Notes: generated by a model not told the origin, from the sequence alone. 64,000 nt of DNA from Endozoicomonas sp. ISHI1 (GCF_024606225.1 NZ_JAGRPU010000001.1:62001-126000), one strand, 5' to 3'. Positions 1 to 9,785 are shown, counted from the first letter of the stretch. Program-made: numbers and translations.

Positions 1-433
1 AGCATCAGAAGAAGCTGTAGGTGTTCTGTCGAGTATGCCTTTTGTGTCGACCAATACCCGTGAGCTATGGGAACTCAAGGTATTGGTGATGCTGATTATA
101 TTCGTATACACCTTTTTCGAGTTCACATGGAGTCTCAGACTATACAACTTTACTTGTGTTCTCATGGGGAGTGCTCCCCTGATGCAGGATATCAGTGGTA
201 ATAAAACGGAACAGAAAGTATTTGCGGACAAGGCGGGTTTTATTATGACGCTGGCGGCCAACCACTTTAACTATGGTTTGCGTGCCTACTATTTCTCTTT
301 GGCCACACTGTCCTGGTTTATTCACCCGTCTCTTTTTGTTATCAGTACGGTTATGGTGGTGGTCATTCTCTATCGTAGGGAGTTCCATTCCAAAGTGCTC
401 GATGCGCTGTCCGTCAACGAAAAGGAGTCGTAA
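1..433 (+). CDS. DUF599 family membrane protein, C-terminal part
   Basis: The reading frame is open from the first complete codon (position 2) to the stop at 431-433, so the gene begins upstream of the window. The visible 143 residues contain a T(K/R)ELWELK-like stretch, a hydrophobic segment followed by FTWSLRxYNF, then AANHFNYGLRAYYF and a last membrane segment ending WFIHP...VVVILY. These phrases are typical of the DUF599 family of small integral inner-membrane proteins, whose function is not established. A methionine at 35 lies inside conserved sequence and is not the likely start. No terminator is obvious before the htpG promoter. Confidence 0.75.
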   Translation, partial: ASEEAVGVLSSMPFVSTNTRELWELKVLVMLIIFVYTFFEFTWSLRLYNFTCVLMGSAPLMQDISGNKTEQKVFADKAGFIMTLAANHFNYGLRAYYFSLATLSWFIHPSLFVISTVMVVVILYRREFHSKVLDALSVNEKES

Positions 434-485
434 ACGAAAAGGAGCAGGGACTTAGATTAATATTCAAAAAAATCCATAATTCTGT

Positions 486-514
486 CTTGAAATCAAAAAA
501 CCTGTCCCCACATT
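486..514 (+). promoter_or_regulatory. sigma-32 (heat-shock) promoter of htpG
   Basis: A CTTGAAA -35 element (486-492) is followed after 13 nt by CCCCACATT (506-514). The known RpoH consensus is CTTGAAA, a spacer of 11-16 nt, then CCCCATNT, so the match is close. It lies about 90 nt upstream of the htpG start, in the right orientation, and htpG is a classic member of the heat-shock regulon. The start of transcription would be near 521 (inference). Confidence 0.8.
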
Positions 515-602
515 AATTTCAAAGTAATTTATGATCAGGCTGAGCGCTCAGAATAACTGTTCTGAACGCTGGCCTCTGCCAGAAAACAATGTAGAGGGTC
601 AA

Positions 603-2513
603 ATGACTGTCGAAGCTAAAAAAGAAACACTGGGTTTCCAAACCGAGGTCAAGCAACTTCTTCACCTCATGATCCACTCCCTGTATTCCAACCGCGAAAT
701 CTTTTTACGGGAGTTGGTCTCCAACGCTTCAGATGCTGCTGATAAACTGCGCTTTGAAGCATTGCATAACGATGGCTTACTGGAGAGCGATCCTAACCTG
801 GATATCCGTGTGGATTTTGACCAGGAAGACAAGACCATCACCATTGCTGACAACGGCATTGGTATGAACCGTGAAGATGTCATTGCTCACCTGGGCACCA
901 TTGCCAAGTCCGGCACCGCTGATTTCCTGAAACAACTGACCGGTGACCAAAAGAAAGACTCACAGCTGATTGGTCAGTTCGGTGTCGGTTTCTACTCTGC
1001 TTTTATTGTTGCGGATAAGGTGACTGTAGAAACCCGCAAGGCCGATGCATCTGCTAAAGAAGCCGTTCGTTGGGTATCTGATGGTTCTGGTGAATTCACC
1101 GTTGAAGGCATCAGCAAGGAGAAGCGTGGTACCTCCATCATCCTGCACCTGAAAGAGGATGCTGAAGAATTTGCCGACGGCTGGCGTCTGCGCAACATTA
1201 TCCGCAAGTATTCTGACCATATCTCCATGCCGATTCTGATGGTCAAGCAGGATATGTCTTCAGAAGAAGAAAAGCAGGAAGACCAGGCGCCTGAGTGGGA
1301 AACGGTGAATACTGCCAAGGCCCTGTGGACCCGTTCCCGTTCCGATATTTCTGAAGACGAGTACAAAGAGTTCTACAAACATATCAGCCATGACTTTGCT
1401 GATCCCATGAAGTGGAGTCATAACCGTGTTGAAGGCAAGCTGGAATACAACAGCCTGCTGTTCATTCCTGCCAAGGCCCCCTTCGATCTGTATAACCGTG
1501 ACATGCAGAAAGGGCTGAAACTCTACGTTCAGCGCGTTTTCATCATGGATCAGGCTGATGAGTTCCTGCCCATGTACCTGCGCTTTATCAAGGGTGTGGT
1601 GGATTCTAATGATCTGTCTTTGAACGTATCCCGTGAAATCCTTCAGAAAGACCCGGCTGTAGACAGTATGAAAGGGGCATTGACCAAGCGTGTTCTGGAC
1701 ATGCTGGAAAAAATGGCCAAAAAAGAAGAAGAGCAGTATGCAGAGTTTTGGAAAGAGTTTGGCCAGGTTCTGAAAGAAGGTCCTGCTGAAGACTTCGCTA
1801 ACCGTGAGAAAGTTGCCAAACTGCTGCGTTTTGCGTCCACTGAGAGCAAGGGTGTAGAGCAGGATCAGTCGCTGGAAGGTTACGTTTCCCGGATGAAGGA
1901 AGGTCAGGACAAGATCTACTACATTACTGCCGAAACCCACAATGCTGCAGCTAACAGTCCTCACCTTGAAGTCTTCAGGAAGAAGGGGATCGAAGTTCTG
2001 TTGTTGAGCGATCGTGTAGATGAGTGGCTGATGTCCCACCTGAACGAGTTTGATAGCAAACAGTTTGCTGACATTGCCCGTGGTGATCTGGATCTGGGTC
2101 AGCTGGACGACGAAGGCGACAAGAAAGCCCTGGAAGAAAGCGCCAAAGAGAAGGAAGACCTGCTTAAGCGTATCAAGGATGCTCTGGTGGATCAGGTTGA
2201 AGAAGTGCGTGTAACGCACCGTCTGACGGATTCACCCGCCTGTCTCGTCGTGGGTGAGCATGATATGGGCGCCCAGATGCGAAAGATCATGGAAGCTGCT
2301 GGTCAGGCCATGCCTGAATCCAAGCCTATCTTTGAAATCAATCCGGAGCATCCTCTGATTAGCCGTCTTGATCAGGAAGCTGATGAAGATCGTTTTACTG
2401 ACCTGTGTCGTGTGGTCTTCGATCAGGCTAACCTGGCTGCGGGCGGCCAGCTGGATGATCCGGCCAGCTACGTTCAGCGTTTGAACAAGCTGCTGCTGGA
2501 AATGGCGGGCTAA
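603..2513 (+). CDS. htpG: Molecular chaperone HtpG (bacterial Hsp90)
   Basis: ATP-dependent cytosolic Hsp90 chaperone that assists late folding and remodelling of client proteins. The 636-residue product has the GHKL ATPase motifs in order: [11 protein letters not shown] (from about residue 41), DNGIGM (about 83) and [11 protein letters not shown] (about 124). The middle and dimerisation domains follow, and there is no charged linker or MEEVD tail, as expected for a bacterial form. I chose ATG 603 because a GAGGG ribosome site lies just upstream and the protein then begins at the family's usual place. An in-frame ATG at 531 would add 24 non-conserved residues and leave almost no leader after the heat-shock promoter at 486-514. 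Confidence 0.97.
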   Translation: MTVEAKKETLGFQTEVKQLLHLMIHSLYSNREIFLRELVSNASDAADKLRFEALHNDGLLESDPNLDIRVDFDQEDKTITIADNGIGMNREDVIAHLGTIAKSGTADFLKQLTGDQKKDSQLIGQFGVGFYSAFIVADKVTVETRKADASAKEAVRWVSDGSGEFTVEGISKEKRGTSIILHLKEDAEEFADGWRLRNIIRKYSDHISMPILMVKQDMSSEEEKQEDQAPEWETVNTAKALWTRSRSDISEDEYKEFYKHISHDFADPMKWSHNRVEGKLEYNSLLFIPAKAPFDLYNRDMQKGLKLYVQRVFIMDQADEFLPMYLRFIKGVVDSNDLSLNVSREILQKDPAVDSMKGALTKRVLDMLEKMAKKEEEQYAEFWKEFGQVLKEGPAEDFANREKVAKLLRFASTESKGVEQDQSLEGYVSRMKEGQDKIYYITAETHNAAANSPHLEVFRKKGIEVLLLSDRVDEWLMSHLNEFDSKQFADIARGDLDLGQLDDEGDKKALEESAKEKEDLLKRIKDALVDQVEEVRVTHRLTDSPACLVVGEHDMGAQMRKIMEAAGQAMPESKPIFEINPEHPLISRLDQEADEDRFTDLCRVVFDQANLAAGGQLDDPASYVQRLNKLLLEMAG

Positions 2514-2522
2514 GACAGTGTT

Positions 2523-2553
2523 GGAGCCGGAACTTTATGTAAGTTCCGGCTCC
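2523..2553. terminator. Stem-loop between convergent htpG and the next gene
   Basis: A perfect 13-bp stem (GGAGCCGGAACTT with its complement) closes a 5-nt loop between the htpG stop and the end of the opposing gene at 2560. No T tract follows directly on either strand, so it may work as a weak bidirectional terminator or as an mRNA 3'-end stabiliser. Confidence 0.6.
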
Positions 2554-2559
2554 TGACTG

Positions 2560-2970
2560 TTACTTGGTCAGTTTTTTCAATGCTGCCTTTAACTCCTCTC
2601 TGATATCCAACAAGCCGTTTTTCAAGCCGTGCTTCAGCTCATTCACCTCTTTTCTCACCGTCAATTTAACGCGCTCAGATCTTGAGTCCGTTTTCTTCCG
2701 TTTAAAATCAATGCTGGCCTGATTTGCCTCGTACCTGAGATCGCTGGCGGATCTCATGAAGTTCTTAAGCGTGAGCACCTGACAAAGGTAGTCGCTGACG
2801 GGCTTGAACTCCATGGCTACGTCCTCAAAAAACTCAGCTAGTTGATAAAGCAGGCTGCCCAGGCTCGGCATCAGTTCAACATTACGACTTTGGAAATGCC
2901 CTCTGACGGGTTGTTGAAAGTTGTTAGTCTCAGGATGCAGCCTTCCGGTGGGTTGACCTTCTACTTTCAT
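2560..2970 (-). CDS. Hypothetical protein, charged and helical
   Basis: 136 residues, not recognised. I place the start at the ATG read from 2970 because an AGGGAGGT ribosome site lies 8 nt upstream. A longer version starting at 3072 would add 34 residues without such a site. The first half is mixed in character (a proline/glycine-containing start, then a FFEDVAMEFKPVSDYL stretch). The last 60 residues are rich in Lys, Arg and Glu and should be helical, perhaps a coiled coil. No signal peptide or membrane segment is visible. It is transcribed toward htpG and stands alone; repeated GATAACC motifs lie upstream. No function can be assigned. Confidence 0.6.
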   Translation of the reverse strand: MKVEGQPTGRLHPETNNFQQPVRGHFQSRNVELMPSLGSLLYQLAEFFEDVAMEFKPVSDYLCQVLTLKNFMRSASDLRYEANQASIDFKRKKTDSRSERVKLTVRKEVNELKHGLKNGLLDIREELKAALKKLTK

Positions 2971-3052
2971 AAACGATACCTCCCTGTTCGTTTTAATTCC
3001 TATTTGATTATAGAGCTGTTTAACGCTGTTTTGATGCTGTTCCGTTAGTTCA

Positions 3053-3118
3053 GATAACCAGTTGGTTATCATTATGCCGGTTAAACATTTAGATAACCCA
3101 GCTAAAATATACGGTTAT
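3053..3118. promoter_or_regulatory. Cluster of GATAACC inverted and direct repeats
   Basis: GATAACC (3053-3059) and its complement GGTTATC (3064-3070) form an inverted repeat with a 4-nt gap. A further GATAACC follows at 3092-3098 and a partial GGTTAT at 3113-3118. The cluster lies 80-150 nt upstream of the minus-strand gene ending at 2560 and upstream of cyoA on the other strand, so it could be an operator for either. The remainder of 2971-3250 shows no clear promoter. Confidence 0.35.
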
Positions 3119-3250
3119 AGTCGTAAGTATTAAGGCTGACTTCGCTAAATTACTTCAAGTTCAGTTCATCTTTCCGAGTTTTGATCTACGCTGTATTGAG
3201 TCTGATACAGGTTTTTCTGGTCAGTTCCCCTGTGACAGTGGCATTCATTC

Positions 3251-4144
3251 ATGAAATCCTGTCGTAATGTTTTATTGTCAGAATGGCTGGCGATTCTGTT
3301 AGCACTTCTTGTGTTGTCGGGCTGCAGTATGCAGTCTTCTCCCATTCTTTATCCAAAAGGGCCGGTTTCAGAAACTGAACGGGATTTGTTGCTCTTGGCC
3401 ACAGCCATCATGCTATTTACTTTGCTGCCCGTTTACCTGATTACTTTCTGGTCATGCTGGCGTTATCGAGCCAAGGGTAAGGGGGCCTATCAGCCAGATT
3501 GGCACAAGTCCATTTTTGTAGAAGTGTTTATTTGGGCCGGTCCGCTGGTCATTGTCGTTGCGATCAGTATTCTTGTTGTCATATACACTTACCGACTCGA
3601 CCCCTACAAGCCTCTGGTCACTGGTGAAAAAGCGTTCAGGGTTCAGGCTATAGCACAGAACTGGAAGTGGCTTTTTATCTACCCGGATCAGCAGGTAGCG
3701 GTAGTCAATGAGCTGGCTTTTCCCAGTGAGAGGCCGCTGAATATTGAAATTACATCAGACACCGTCATGACGTCGTTTATAATTCCAGCCTTGGGTGGTC
3801 AGATTTATGCCATGGCCGGAATGACTACCTACCTGAATCTCAGGGCCTACGAACCAGGTCGTTTTTCTGGAAGAAATACCCAGTTCAGCGGTCGTGGCTT
3901 TCCCCATATGGTGTTTGAGGTCCAATCACTGTCTGAAGGCGACTTTTCGCAATGGCTCGATAAGGTCAAAAAAGCCAATAAACGACTGGATTCGATCAGT
4001 TATCAGAAGCTGCTCAAACCTGAGAGAAAACACCCGGTGGAATATTACTCCTGGGTTGAACCGGAGTTGTTCCGTCAAATCATTGCTAAATACACCGGAG
4101 CCAGTGGTGCCTTGCCCCTGCAAAAGCCCAGAAGTCTGGAGTAA
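3251..4144 (+). CDS. cyoA: Cytochrome bo3 ubiquinol oxidase subunit II
   Basis: Subunit II of the proton-pumping terminal quinol oxidase. The 297-residue protein starts with a lipoprotein signal ending LSGC, with Cys25 the predicted lipidated residue. Two membrane hairpin helices follow (about residues 47-70 and 90-115), then a periplasmic cupredoxin domain. The CuA-binding Cys/His set found in cytochrome c oxidases is absent, and the domain carries NWKWLFIYP and the VMTSFIIPALGGQIYAM region typical of CyoA. The C-terminal segment is the COX-ARM type. It is the first gene of cyoABCD, with 3 nt to cyoB. The ribosome site before ATG 3251 is weak. Confidence 0.93.
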   Translation: MKSCRNVLLSEWLAILLALLVLSGCSMQSSPILYPKGPVSETERDLLLLATAIMLFTLLPVYLITFWSCWRYRAKGKGAYQPDWHKSIFVEVFIWAGPLVIVVAISILVVIYTYRLDPYKPLVTGEKAFRVQAIAQNWKWLFIYPDQQVAVVNELAFPSERPLNIEITSDTVMTSFIIPALGGQIYAMAGMTTYLNLRAYEPGRFSGRNTQFSGRGFPHMVFEVQSLSEGDFSQWLDKVKKANKRLDSISYQKLLKPERKHPVEYYSWVEPELFRQIIAKYTGASGALPLQKPRSLE

Positions 4145-4147
4145 ACC

Positions 4148-6127
4148 ATGTTGGGTAGACTGACCATTGACGCACTGCCACTCTACAGCTGGATCGCTGT
4201 GGGAGGTGCTCTTGTTACCGTGATGGCTGTGCTTTTGACGGCTCTGATCGTGACTTGGGCTGGCAAATGGCGCTACTTATGGGAAGAATGGCTGACCAGT
4301 GTTGATCATAAGCGGATCGGCATTATGTACATTCTGCTGTCGCTGGTTATGCTTGTCCGGGGTGTTATTGAAGCCATCATGATGCGAACCCAGCAAGCTA
4401 TTGCTCTCAACAATGAAGGGTATTTACCGCCAGAGCATTTTGAGCAGATTTTTACAACTCATGGCACCATCATGATCTTTTTTATGGCTATGCCATTTCT
4501 TACCGGCCTGATTAATGTCGTCGTTCCCCAGCAGCTGGGTGCCAGAGATGTGGCCTTTCCCTTTATGAATTCAGTCAGTTTGTGGCTGACTGCTGCAGGG
4601 GCCGGACTGGTGGGGATTTCTTTGGTACTGGGCAAATTCTCAACGGCGGGTTGGACTGGGTATCCGCCTTATTCAGGCATTGGCTTCAGTCCGGGTGTTG
4701 GGGTGGATTACTGGATCTGGGCACTGCTGGTCAGTGGTGTGGGCAGCACCATGACCGGCATCAATTTCATAACGACCATTTTGAAATGTCGGGCTCCCGG
4801 CATGGAACTGATGCAAATGCCGTTGTTTGTCTGGACCGCCTTTTGCACCAGTATCCTGATGGCATTTGCTTTTCCTGCGCTGACGGTGGTGGCGGCTCTG
4901 CTTGGGCTGGACCGGACGTTAGGGATGCACTTTTTTACCAATGAGCTGGGTGGCAATATGATGAACTTTGCCAACCTCATCTGGATCTGGGGACACCCTG
5001 AAGTCTATATTCTGATTCTGCCAGCGTTTGGTGTTTATTCTGAAGTAACGGCGGTATTTTCCAAGAAAAGGCTGTTTGGCTACCGCTCTTTGGTCTACGC
5101 CACCATGGCTATTGGACTGTTGTCGTTCACGGTATGGTTGCACCACTTCTTCACCATGGGCTCCAGTCCAAACGTCAATGCCATATTTGGTATTGCAACG
5201 ATGATTATTGCCGTTCCCACTGGTGTTAAAATATTTGATTGGCTGTTCACCATGGTAAGGGGGCGGATTGTTTTTCATCCTGCCATGCTGTTTACCATCG
5301 GTTTTATTATTACCTTTGTAATAGGAGGTATTACCGGAGTATTGCTGGCCATACCTCCGGTAGACTACCTGATGCACAACAGCACCTTTTTGGTGGCGCA
5401 TTTTCATAACATGCTGATACCCGGTGCCTTGTTTGGCTACTTTGCCGGCACTCAGTTCTGGTTCCCAAAGGCCTTTGGATTCAAGCTTAATGAGTTCTGG
5501 GGCAAGGTGGTGTTTTACTGCTGGTTTATCGGTTTTTACCTCGCCTTTATGCCGCTCTATGCCCTTGGGTTATTGGGTATGCCAAGAAGGCTTGAGCAAT
5601 ATACTCATCCTGATTGGCAACCTTTCTTGCTGGTGGCCTTTACCGGCGCATGTTTTGTCTTGCTTGGCCTTTTCAGTGTCTTTATGCAGTTTTATGTCAG
5701 TATCAGAGACCGTAACGAAAACCGGGATCTGACCGGCGACCCATGGGATGGGAGAACCCTTGAGTGGGCCACCTCCTCACCTGCAGCACCCTACAACTTT
5801 GCTGTGATTCCAGACGTTAGCAACGTTGATGCCTTTTGGGAGATGAAAAATAAGGGGGAAGCCTATCATTTTCCTGATCAATACAAACCCATCATAATGC
5901 CCGCTAATACCGGAGCAGGCGTTTTGATTGGTCTGTTCGGGTTTTTAGTAGGATTTGCTTTCGTCTGGTATATATGGTGGCTCGCTATTCTCGCCATGAT
6001 CGGTGTTATCGCAACACTGATCGTCAGAAGCTGTAATGATTATGGCGAGGAGATCATCACATCAGAAGCTATCATGGCCATCGAGAGTCAACGTAAAGCC
6101 CAATTGATGTCTCAGGGCAAATTGTGA
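4148..6127 (+). CDS. cyoB: Cytochrome bo3 ubiquinol oxidase subunit I
   Basis: Catalytic subunit holding low-spin heme b, heme o3 and CuB; it reduces oxygen to water and pumps protons. The 659 residues form many membrane helices and carry every expected ligand: His105 (THGTIMIFF) and His420 for the low-spin heme, His283 with cross-linking Tyr287 (HPEVY), His332-His333 for CuB, and His418 for heme o3 (VAHFHN). The length agrees with the usual 660 or so. The DHKRIGIMY entry motif near residue 52 is also present. It sits between cyoA (3 nt) and cyoC (52 nt). Confidence 0.96.
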   Translation: MLGRLTIDALPLYSWIAVGGALVTVMAVLLTALIVTWAGKWRYLWEEWLTSVDHKRIGIMYILLSLVMLVRGVIEAIMMRTQQAIALNNEGYLPPEHFEQIFTTHGTIMIFFMAMPFLTGLINVVVPQQLGARDVAFPFMNSVSLWLTAAGAGLVGISLVLGKFSTAGWTGYPPYSGIGFSPGVGVDYWIWALLVSGVGSTMTGINFITTILKCRAPGMELMQMPLFVWTAFCTSILMAFAFPALTVVAALLGLDRTLGMHFFTNELGGNMMNFANLIWIWGHPEVYILILPAFGVYSEVTAVFSKKRLFGYRSLVYATMAIGLLSFTVWLHHFFTMGSSPNVNAIFGIATMIIAVPTGVKIFDWLFTMVRGRIVFHPAMLFTIGFIITFVIGGITGVLLAIPPVDYLMHNSTFLVAHFHNMLIPGALFGYFAGTQFWFPKAFGFKLNEFWGKVVFYCWFIGFYLAFMPLYALGLLGMPRRLEQYTHPDWQPFLLVAFTGACFVLLGLFSVFMQFYVSIRDRNENRDLTGDPWDGRTLEWATSSPAAPYNFAVIPDVSNVDAFWEMKNKGEAYHFPDQYKPIIMPANTGAGVLIGLFGFLVGFAFVWYIWWLAILAMIGVIATLIVRSCNDYGEEIITSEAIMAIESQRKAQLMSQGKL

Positions 6128-6179
6128 TTGTACGAAGAGCCCTCAGCCAGAGGAAAGCCTTAAGCCAAAGGAAAGCCTC

Positions 6180-6782
6180 ATGAATCAGGATATGCTCCGA
6201 CAAGTTATGTCTGAACACCGTGAAGACTGCCTTGATAACCGGGAATTCGGATTCTGGCTCTATCTGATGACAGATGCGATTATCTTTGCTCTGTTGTTTG
6301 CAACCTATGTCAGTATGTTCAGAAATACTGCCAATGGTCCTGAACCCATTCATCTTTTTGATCTCAAACATGTTTTTTTTGAAACCGCCTGTCTGTTGAT
6401 CTCCAGTGTAACGTTTGGTTTTGCCTGGTTGGCTGCTATGAATAAAAAACGACCATCAGTGATACTATGGTTAATCATCACCATCGTTTTTGGTGTTGCT
6501 TTTGTCTTTCTCGAAGTCGTTGAGTTTTTAGAAATGATTCAAGAGGGAGCAGGCCCTCAAGCCAGTGGTTACTTGTCGTCATTTTTCACGCTGGTTGCTA
6601 CCCATGGTATTCATGTGAGTATTGGCATGATCGGTATCCTGACGATGACTCTACAGGTCTTCATGAAAGGGCTGACGCCTCAGGTCTGCTCCAGATTGTT
6701 TCGCCTTGGTTTGTTCTGGCACTTCCTGGATATTGTCTGGATCGGGATTTTTTCTGTGGTCTACCTGCCGGTGTTCATATAG
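6180..6782 (+). CDS. cyoC: Cytochrome bo3 ubiquinol oxidase subunit III
   Basis: A 200-residue, five-helix subunit III of the bo3 oxidase, which stabilises the complex. FGFWLYLMTDAIIFA near the start and THGIHVSIGMIGI about residue 140 are family hallmarks. The ATG at 6180 is preceded by an AGGAAAGC-type ribosome site that lies in a short tandem duplication (AGGAAAGCCT occurs twice between 6150 and 6179). Its TAG stop (6780-6782) overlaps the AGGAGG ribosome site of cyoD, so translation of the two is probably coupled. Confidence 0.94.
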   Translation: MNQDMLRQVMSEHREDCLDNREFGFWLYLMTDAIIFALLFATYVSMFRNTANGPEPIHLFDLKHVFFETACLLISSVTFGFAWLAAMNKKRPSVILWLIITIVFGVAFVFLEVVEFLEMIQEGAGPQASGYLSSFFTLVATHGIHVSIGMIGILTMTLQVFMKGLTPQVCSRLFRLGLFWHFLDIVWIGIFSVVYLPVFI

Positions 6783-6791
6783 GAGGCAATC

Positions 6792-7094
6792 GTGCAAGCA
6801 CATGAGCATAGCCTGAAGGACTATCTCAAAGGGTTGGTTCTGGCGATTATTCTGACGGCCATTCCTTTCTGGGTCGTCTGGTCTTCGGCTTTCCGGGCAA
6901 GAATACTGTTTGCCATTATCGCCATTTGTGCTCTGATTCAGGTGATGGTCCACTTACGCTTTTTTTTGAACATAAGCCTTAAAAATACGGGCAAGGACTA
7001 TCTGACAGCCCTTTTTTTTGCTGGAGTTCTGATATTCATCATGGTGGGTGGAACCGTATGGATACTGTTTGATCTGAACTTCAGAATGATGTGA
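6792..7094 (+). CDS. cyoD: Cytochrome bo3 ubiquinol oxidase subunit IV
   Basis: 100 residues with three membrane helices and the HLRFFLNI motif (about residue 56) shared by CyoD and CoxD proteins; it helps assemble CuB and the complex. It starts with GTG at 6792, chosen because AGGAGG at 6781-6786 is ideally spaced. It ends the operon: a stem-loop follows within 11 nt, and the heme O synthase gene cyoE, often the fifth gene, is not here. Confidence 0.92.
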   Translation: MQAHEHSLKDYLKGLVLAIILTAIPFWVVWSSAFRARILFAIIAICALIQVMVHLRFFLNISLKNTGKDYLTALFFAGVLIFIMVGGTVWILFDLNFRMM

Positions 7095-7104
7095 GTGAAA
7101 AGAG

Positions 7105-7131
7105 GGCAGAAGTCGTTTTACTACTTCTGCC
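7105..7131. terminator. Stem-loop at the end of cyoABCD
   Basis: GGCAGAAGT (7105-7113) pairs perfectly with ACTTCTGCC (7123-7131) around a 9-nt loop, directly after cyoD and directly before the end of the convergent serine-dehydratase remnant. No long T tract follows on either strand. Confidence 0.5.
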
Positions 7132-7132
7132 G

Positions 7133-7438
7133 TCAGGCTGCCTCTGCGCCAGAAATAGAAGCATTCATTTTGATCAGTGAGCCAATGGCTGCCGCAGTAG
7201 CAACAAAGTCGCGGATGCCCCGGGTATTATTGCGGGAGATGAATCGAGTGTAATAAGCGAGTACCGCCGGGATAACACCGGCTGCACCATTATTAGGTGC
7301 AGTGACAACCCGGCCTCCACAGGCATTTTCTTCATTGACGGACATGGCAAACAGGGTAACCCAGTCCAAGAGGTTGGCCATTTCGGGAGAACGATCAAAA
7401 GAATAGTTGCAGTGAAACTGTGTCCTATCCTGATTCAG
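7133..7438 (-). pseudogene. Remnant of L-serine ammonia-lyase (SdaA/TdcG type)
   Basis: The frame encodes a piece from the C-terminal half of iron-sulfur L-serine dehydratase. [37 protein letters not shown] and the block ending [10 protein letters not shown] match the enzyme closely. The protein is cut off two residues after the NASISGAE motif, so the cluster cysteines and the final helix are missing. On the other side the frame runs into the end of the next gene, so more than half of the enzyme is absent. It has no plausible start or ribosome site of its own. The frame within the fragment is intact, which suggests a recent break or a gene piece carried in by recombination. Confidence 0.75.
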
Positions 7439-7439
7439 G

Positions 7440-9008
7440 TTATAGAAGCAACAATAGAGTCAGGGTGATTATGACACCTAAACCAGTAATCTTTATGGCT
7501 TTGCCCGCAGATGAAGTGGGAACCTTGGTGGTACTGGAAGTCGAAATGGTACTGGAATTCATAATGAAACTGGAATCCGTCTTGTCAACTTGAGCGTACT
7601 CTGCAATGAGTGACGAGCAGACTTCAGAGTCAAAGAATAAAAGACCTTCCAGATTGACCAGTCCACTACAGGCAGTGGCTGTTGAGCCATTGATGGCACT
7701 CCAGATATTCGCGACCTGACCGGTTGTATAGAGGGTAGGTGTTGCTGTTAATACGGTTGGATTCAGGTTTGGCATGACAACGGATGAACCCATCAATTTT
7801 GTGCATTCAACTGCTGCCTGTGGCCATGGATGAATGGCTTTCAGACTGAATTCTTGTTTAAATTGTTGCCACGGAATGACGGCCTGCAGGTGATTGCAAG
7901 CCAGGGCCAGTTTAAGGGGGGTAAAGACGGTTATAGCTGTTCCTTTTACCCAGATCTCATTGCCTGCCAGATTATAACGAGAAAGTTCTGCATTAATATC
8001 TTTATGTCCTATAAAAACGAAACCTCCCTGTTGGGCAATAGCGCCGAGTAATGTGGAGCTGGCAATGTAGACCGTGTTTCTGAAGATATCCATACTGGTT
8101 CCGGGCCCAAGCATAAATTCACCCGCTTTTGCCATTTTGCCCCGGAAAGTGTTCCCAATAACAGCAATCCTCTTTGACTGGTTCCTGATGGCAGGAAGGT
8201 TAATATTTATCACCTCATCGGGAATGTATTCGCTGGTCGGCGTGTTGATAGTAGTACCTATGGCCGTGTTATTGATGAACCGCAGGCCCGGACCCGGGCG
8301 CATTGGATGAGCCGACGCATCCAGAGGTTCTTTGCAATCAAGGTCAACTGCCGCCTGGTTAGGAAGATTGAACTCGTTGTTTTCTAAAATCAGTCTCCGA
8401 TTAAAACACTCTGCGAATAAAATAGTGTCAACTGGCCTGCGATTTCCGGTTCCAGTTGGCAGGAAAGTAATGTGTCTTATATGGCTGTCTTTTGTTTTTC
8501 TAAAATGGAAGTTGTCAGTGGCTCCAGCCCTGACCATATATTTTTTATTATAAGTTGGGTGAAGCATGATAACGATTTCAAAACCGTCATCAGCAGCGCC
8601 AAGAAGATCCTGACCATCCTTCAACACTATTTCTCTTCTAATAAAGTACTTAACCTGGATTTTTTCCGTCACGGGAGAAGCTGATGGAGAAGGTGTCACT
8701 GCCTGGACAGTACCGGACGAGAAGAGTATAACGGTGTTCTCAGGAATCTGTTTTATCTTCTGGTCCAAATCATCATCCGGGTTGGGAGTGAGAACAACGC
8801 ACTGTCGATTGCGAACAAGGTGGCTGTATTGTTTTAACTGCTGCTCAACTCCCGGCGTTTGCTTTGTAAGAGACTGGCAGGAAACCGTTGGAAAGGGGTT
8901 CGTGGTTGGGGATTGAGTCGTAGCCTGAGCCCGTATGTTCAATGCCTGTAACAGGAGTATAGGAGCCATCAACCTGGTCAGATAATGCTGCCGCTTGATC
9001 ATATACAC
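7440..9008 (-). CDS. Exported beta-helix-like protein with C-terminal membrane anchor
   Basis: 522 residues, no family recognised with certainty. It has an N-terminal signal peptide ([18 protein letters not shown]). A long middle region follows with recurring short strands and Asn ladders ([43 protein letters not shown]), as in right-handed parallel beta-helix or pectate-lyase-like folds. After it comes a Ser/Thr-rich stalk (about residues 475-498) and a hydrophobic C-terminal tail ending in LLLLL with no charged residues after it. That tail resembles a tail anchor and is unusual for a bacterial surface protein. The start is uncertain: MYMIKRQ versus the later MIKRQ. It is flanked on both sides by gene remnants. 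Confidence 0.6.
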   Translation of the reverse strand: MYMIKRQHYLTRLMAPILLLQALNIRAQATTQSPTTNPFPTVSCQSLTKQTPGVEQQLKQYSHLVRNRQCVVLTPNPDDDLDQKIKQIPENTVILFSSGTVQAVTPSPSASPVTEKIQVKYFIRREIVLKDGQDLLGAADDGFEIVIMLHPTYNKKYMVRAGATDNFHFRKTKDSHIRHITFLPTGTGNRRPVDTILFAECFNRRLILENNEFNLPNQAAVDLDCKEPLDASAHPMRPGPGLRFINNTAIGTTINTPTSEYIPDEVININLPAIRNQSKRIAVIGNTFRGKMAKAGEFMLGPGTSMDIFRNTVYIASSTLLGAIAQQGGFVFIGHKDINAELSRYNLAGNEIWVKGTAITVFTPLKLALACNHLQAVIPWQQFKQEFSLKAIHPWPQAAVECTKLMGSSVVMPNLNPTVLTATPTLYTTGQVANIWSAINGSTATACSGLVNLEGLLFFDSEVCSSLIAEYAQVDKTDSSFIMNSSTISTSSTTKVPTSSAGKAIKITGLGVIITLTLLLLL

Positions 9009-9191
9009 GACTCCCGGGAAAGTGCGATAGGAGATCGGGAAGGCTGAACGGTTCCCCCGATTGGACGACCCCGTAGCGAGAATGGCAGAAAATTGAGCAT
9101 AAAATTCCGACTTGTTAAGGTGAATCGTGGATCAACTTGCTGAACTAGGAGGGATTTTTAGACCAATCTGATGTCGCCGCAGCAGAGCAGT

Positions 9192-9555
9192 CTATTCTTG
9201 GTCGGTCTCCCGGATGCTGTCTTCAAACTTCTGCAATGGCGCATGACCAGCTCCAAGAATAGTATAAACAGCAAGAAGTACAAAAAGAGTGAACAGCGTT
9301 CCCTGGCCAAGCCCTGCAAAGATAAAAACCCCTCTATACATCCTTGATATGGTCCCGACCTCTGTAGGGGACAATTTCGAGACAAAGCTTGATATGAAAG
9401 TGCGAATAATCAGCCCCCGGGGCTCGCTGGGTTTACGGGGGAGCTCCCTGCAAAAGTTGCCCGTTAAAAGATCAGTGCACAGTGAACAAAATGAACAGGC
9501 GAAGAATAATTCGCTTTGCGGTGGATAACTATAAAGATGCCTTAAGGGAAATCAA
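9192..9555 (-). pseudogene. Remnant of a multi-helix membrane transporter-like gene
   Basis: An open frame without ATG or GTG runs from about 9555 down to the stop at 9192. Its last 75 residues look like real protein: LIIRTFISSFVSKLSPTEVG, then two hydrophobic helices separated by GLGQGTL, and a polar tail. The pattern (SKL.P.E.G followed by two helices) recalls the C-terminal end of major-facilitator carriers, but I cannot name the family. Only a TTG at 9374 could serve as a start, within the conserved-looking part, so I call it a truncated relic. The rest of 9009-9785 holds nothing I can identify: no ribosome site, terminator or further frame. Confidence 0.4.
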
Positions 9556-9785
9556 ACTACACCCGGGGGCTAAAAAGGTATTCAAGCAAAGAAGGACAAT
9601 GCCTGAACCTCATTACCTTATGTCAGTAGAGTGGGGGCAAGTCTGGTAAATGGCTTCACTGAATTTGATCTTTTCAGGCAGGGGTTTAAAAAAGCATTGT
9701 CATTTGGTGTGTTCTCCCATAAAATAACGTCATATTTCGGAAGTTATTGGTTTTAAAGGCTTTTATCTGAAATTAAATCTGTAGA

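Noticed and set aside
15-433. Methionine at 35 as the start of the first gene
   Set aside because: The frame is open upstream to the window edge and the residue lies within DUF599-conserved sequence, so the gene is truncated by the window.
1260-2219. 319-codon open frame on the minus strand
   Set aside because: It lies wholly inside htpG on the opposite strand. Its translation has no domain-like pattern and it arises from htpG codon bias.
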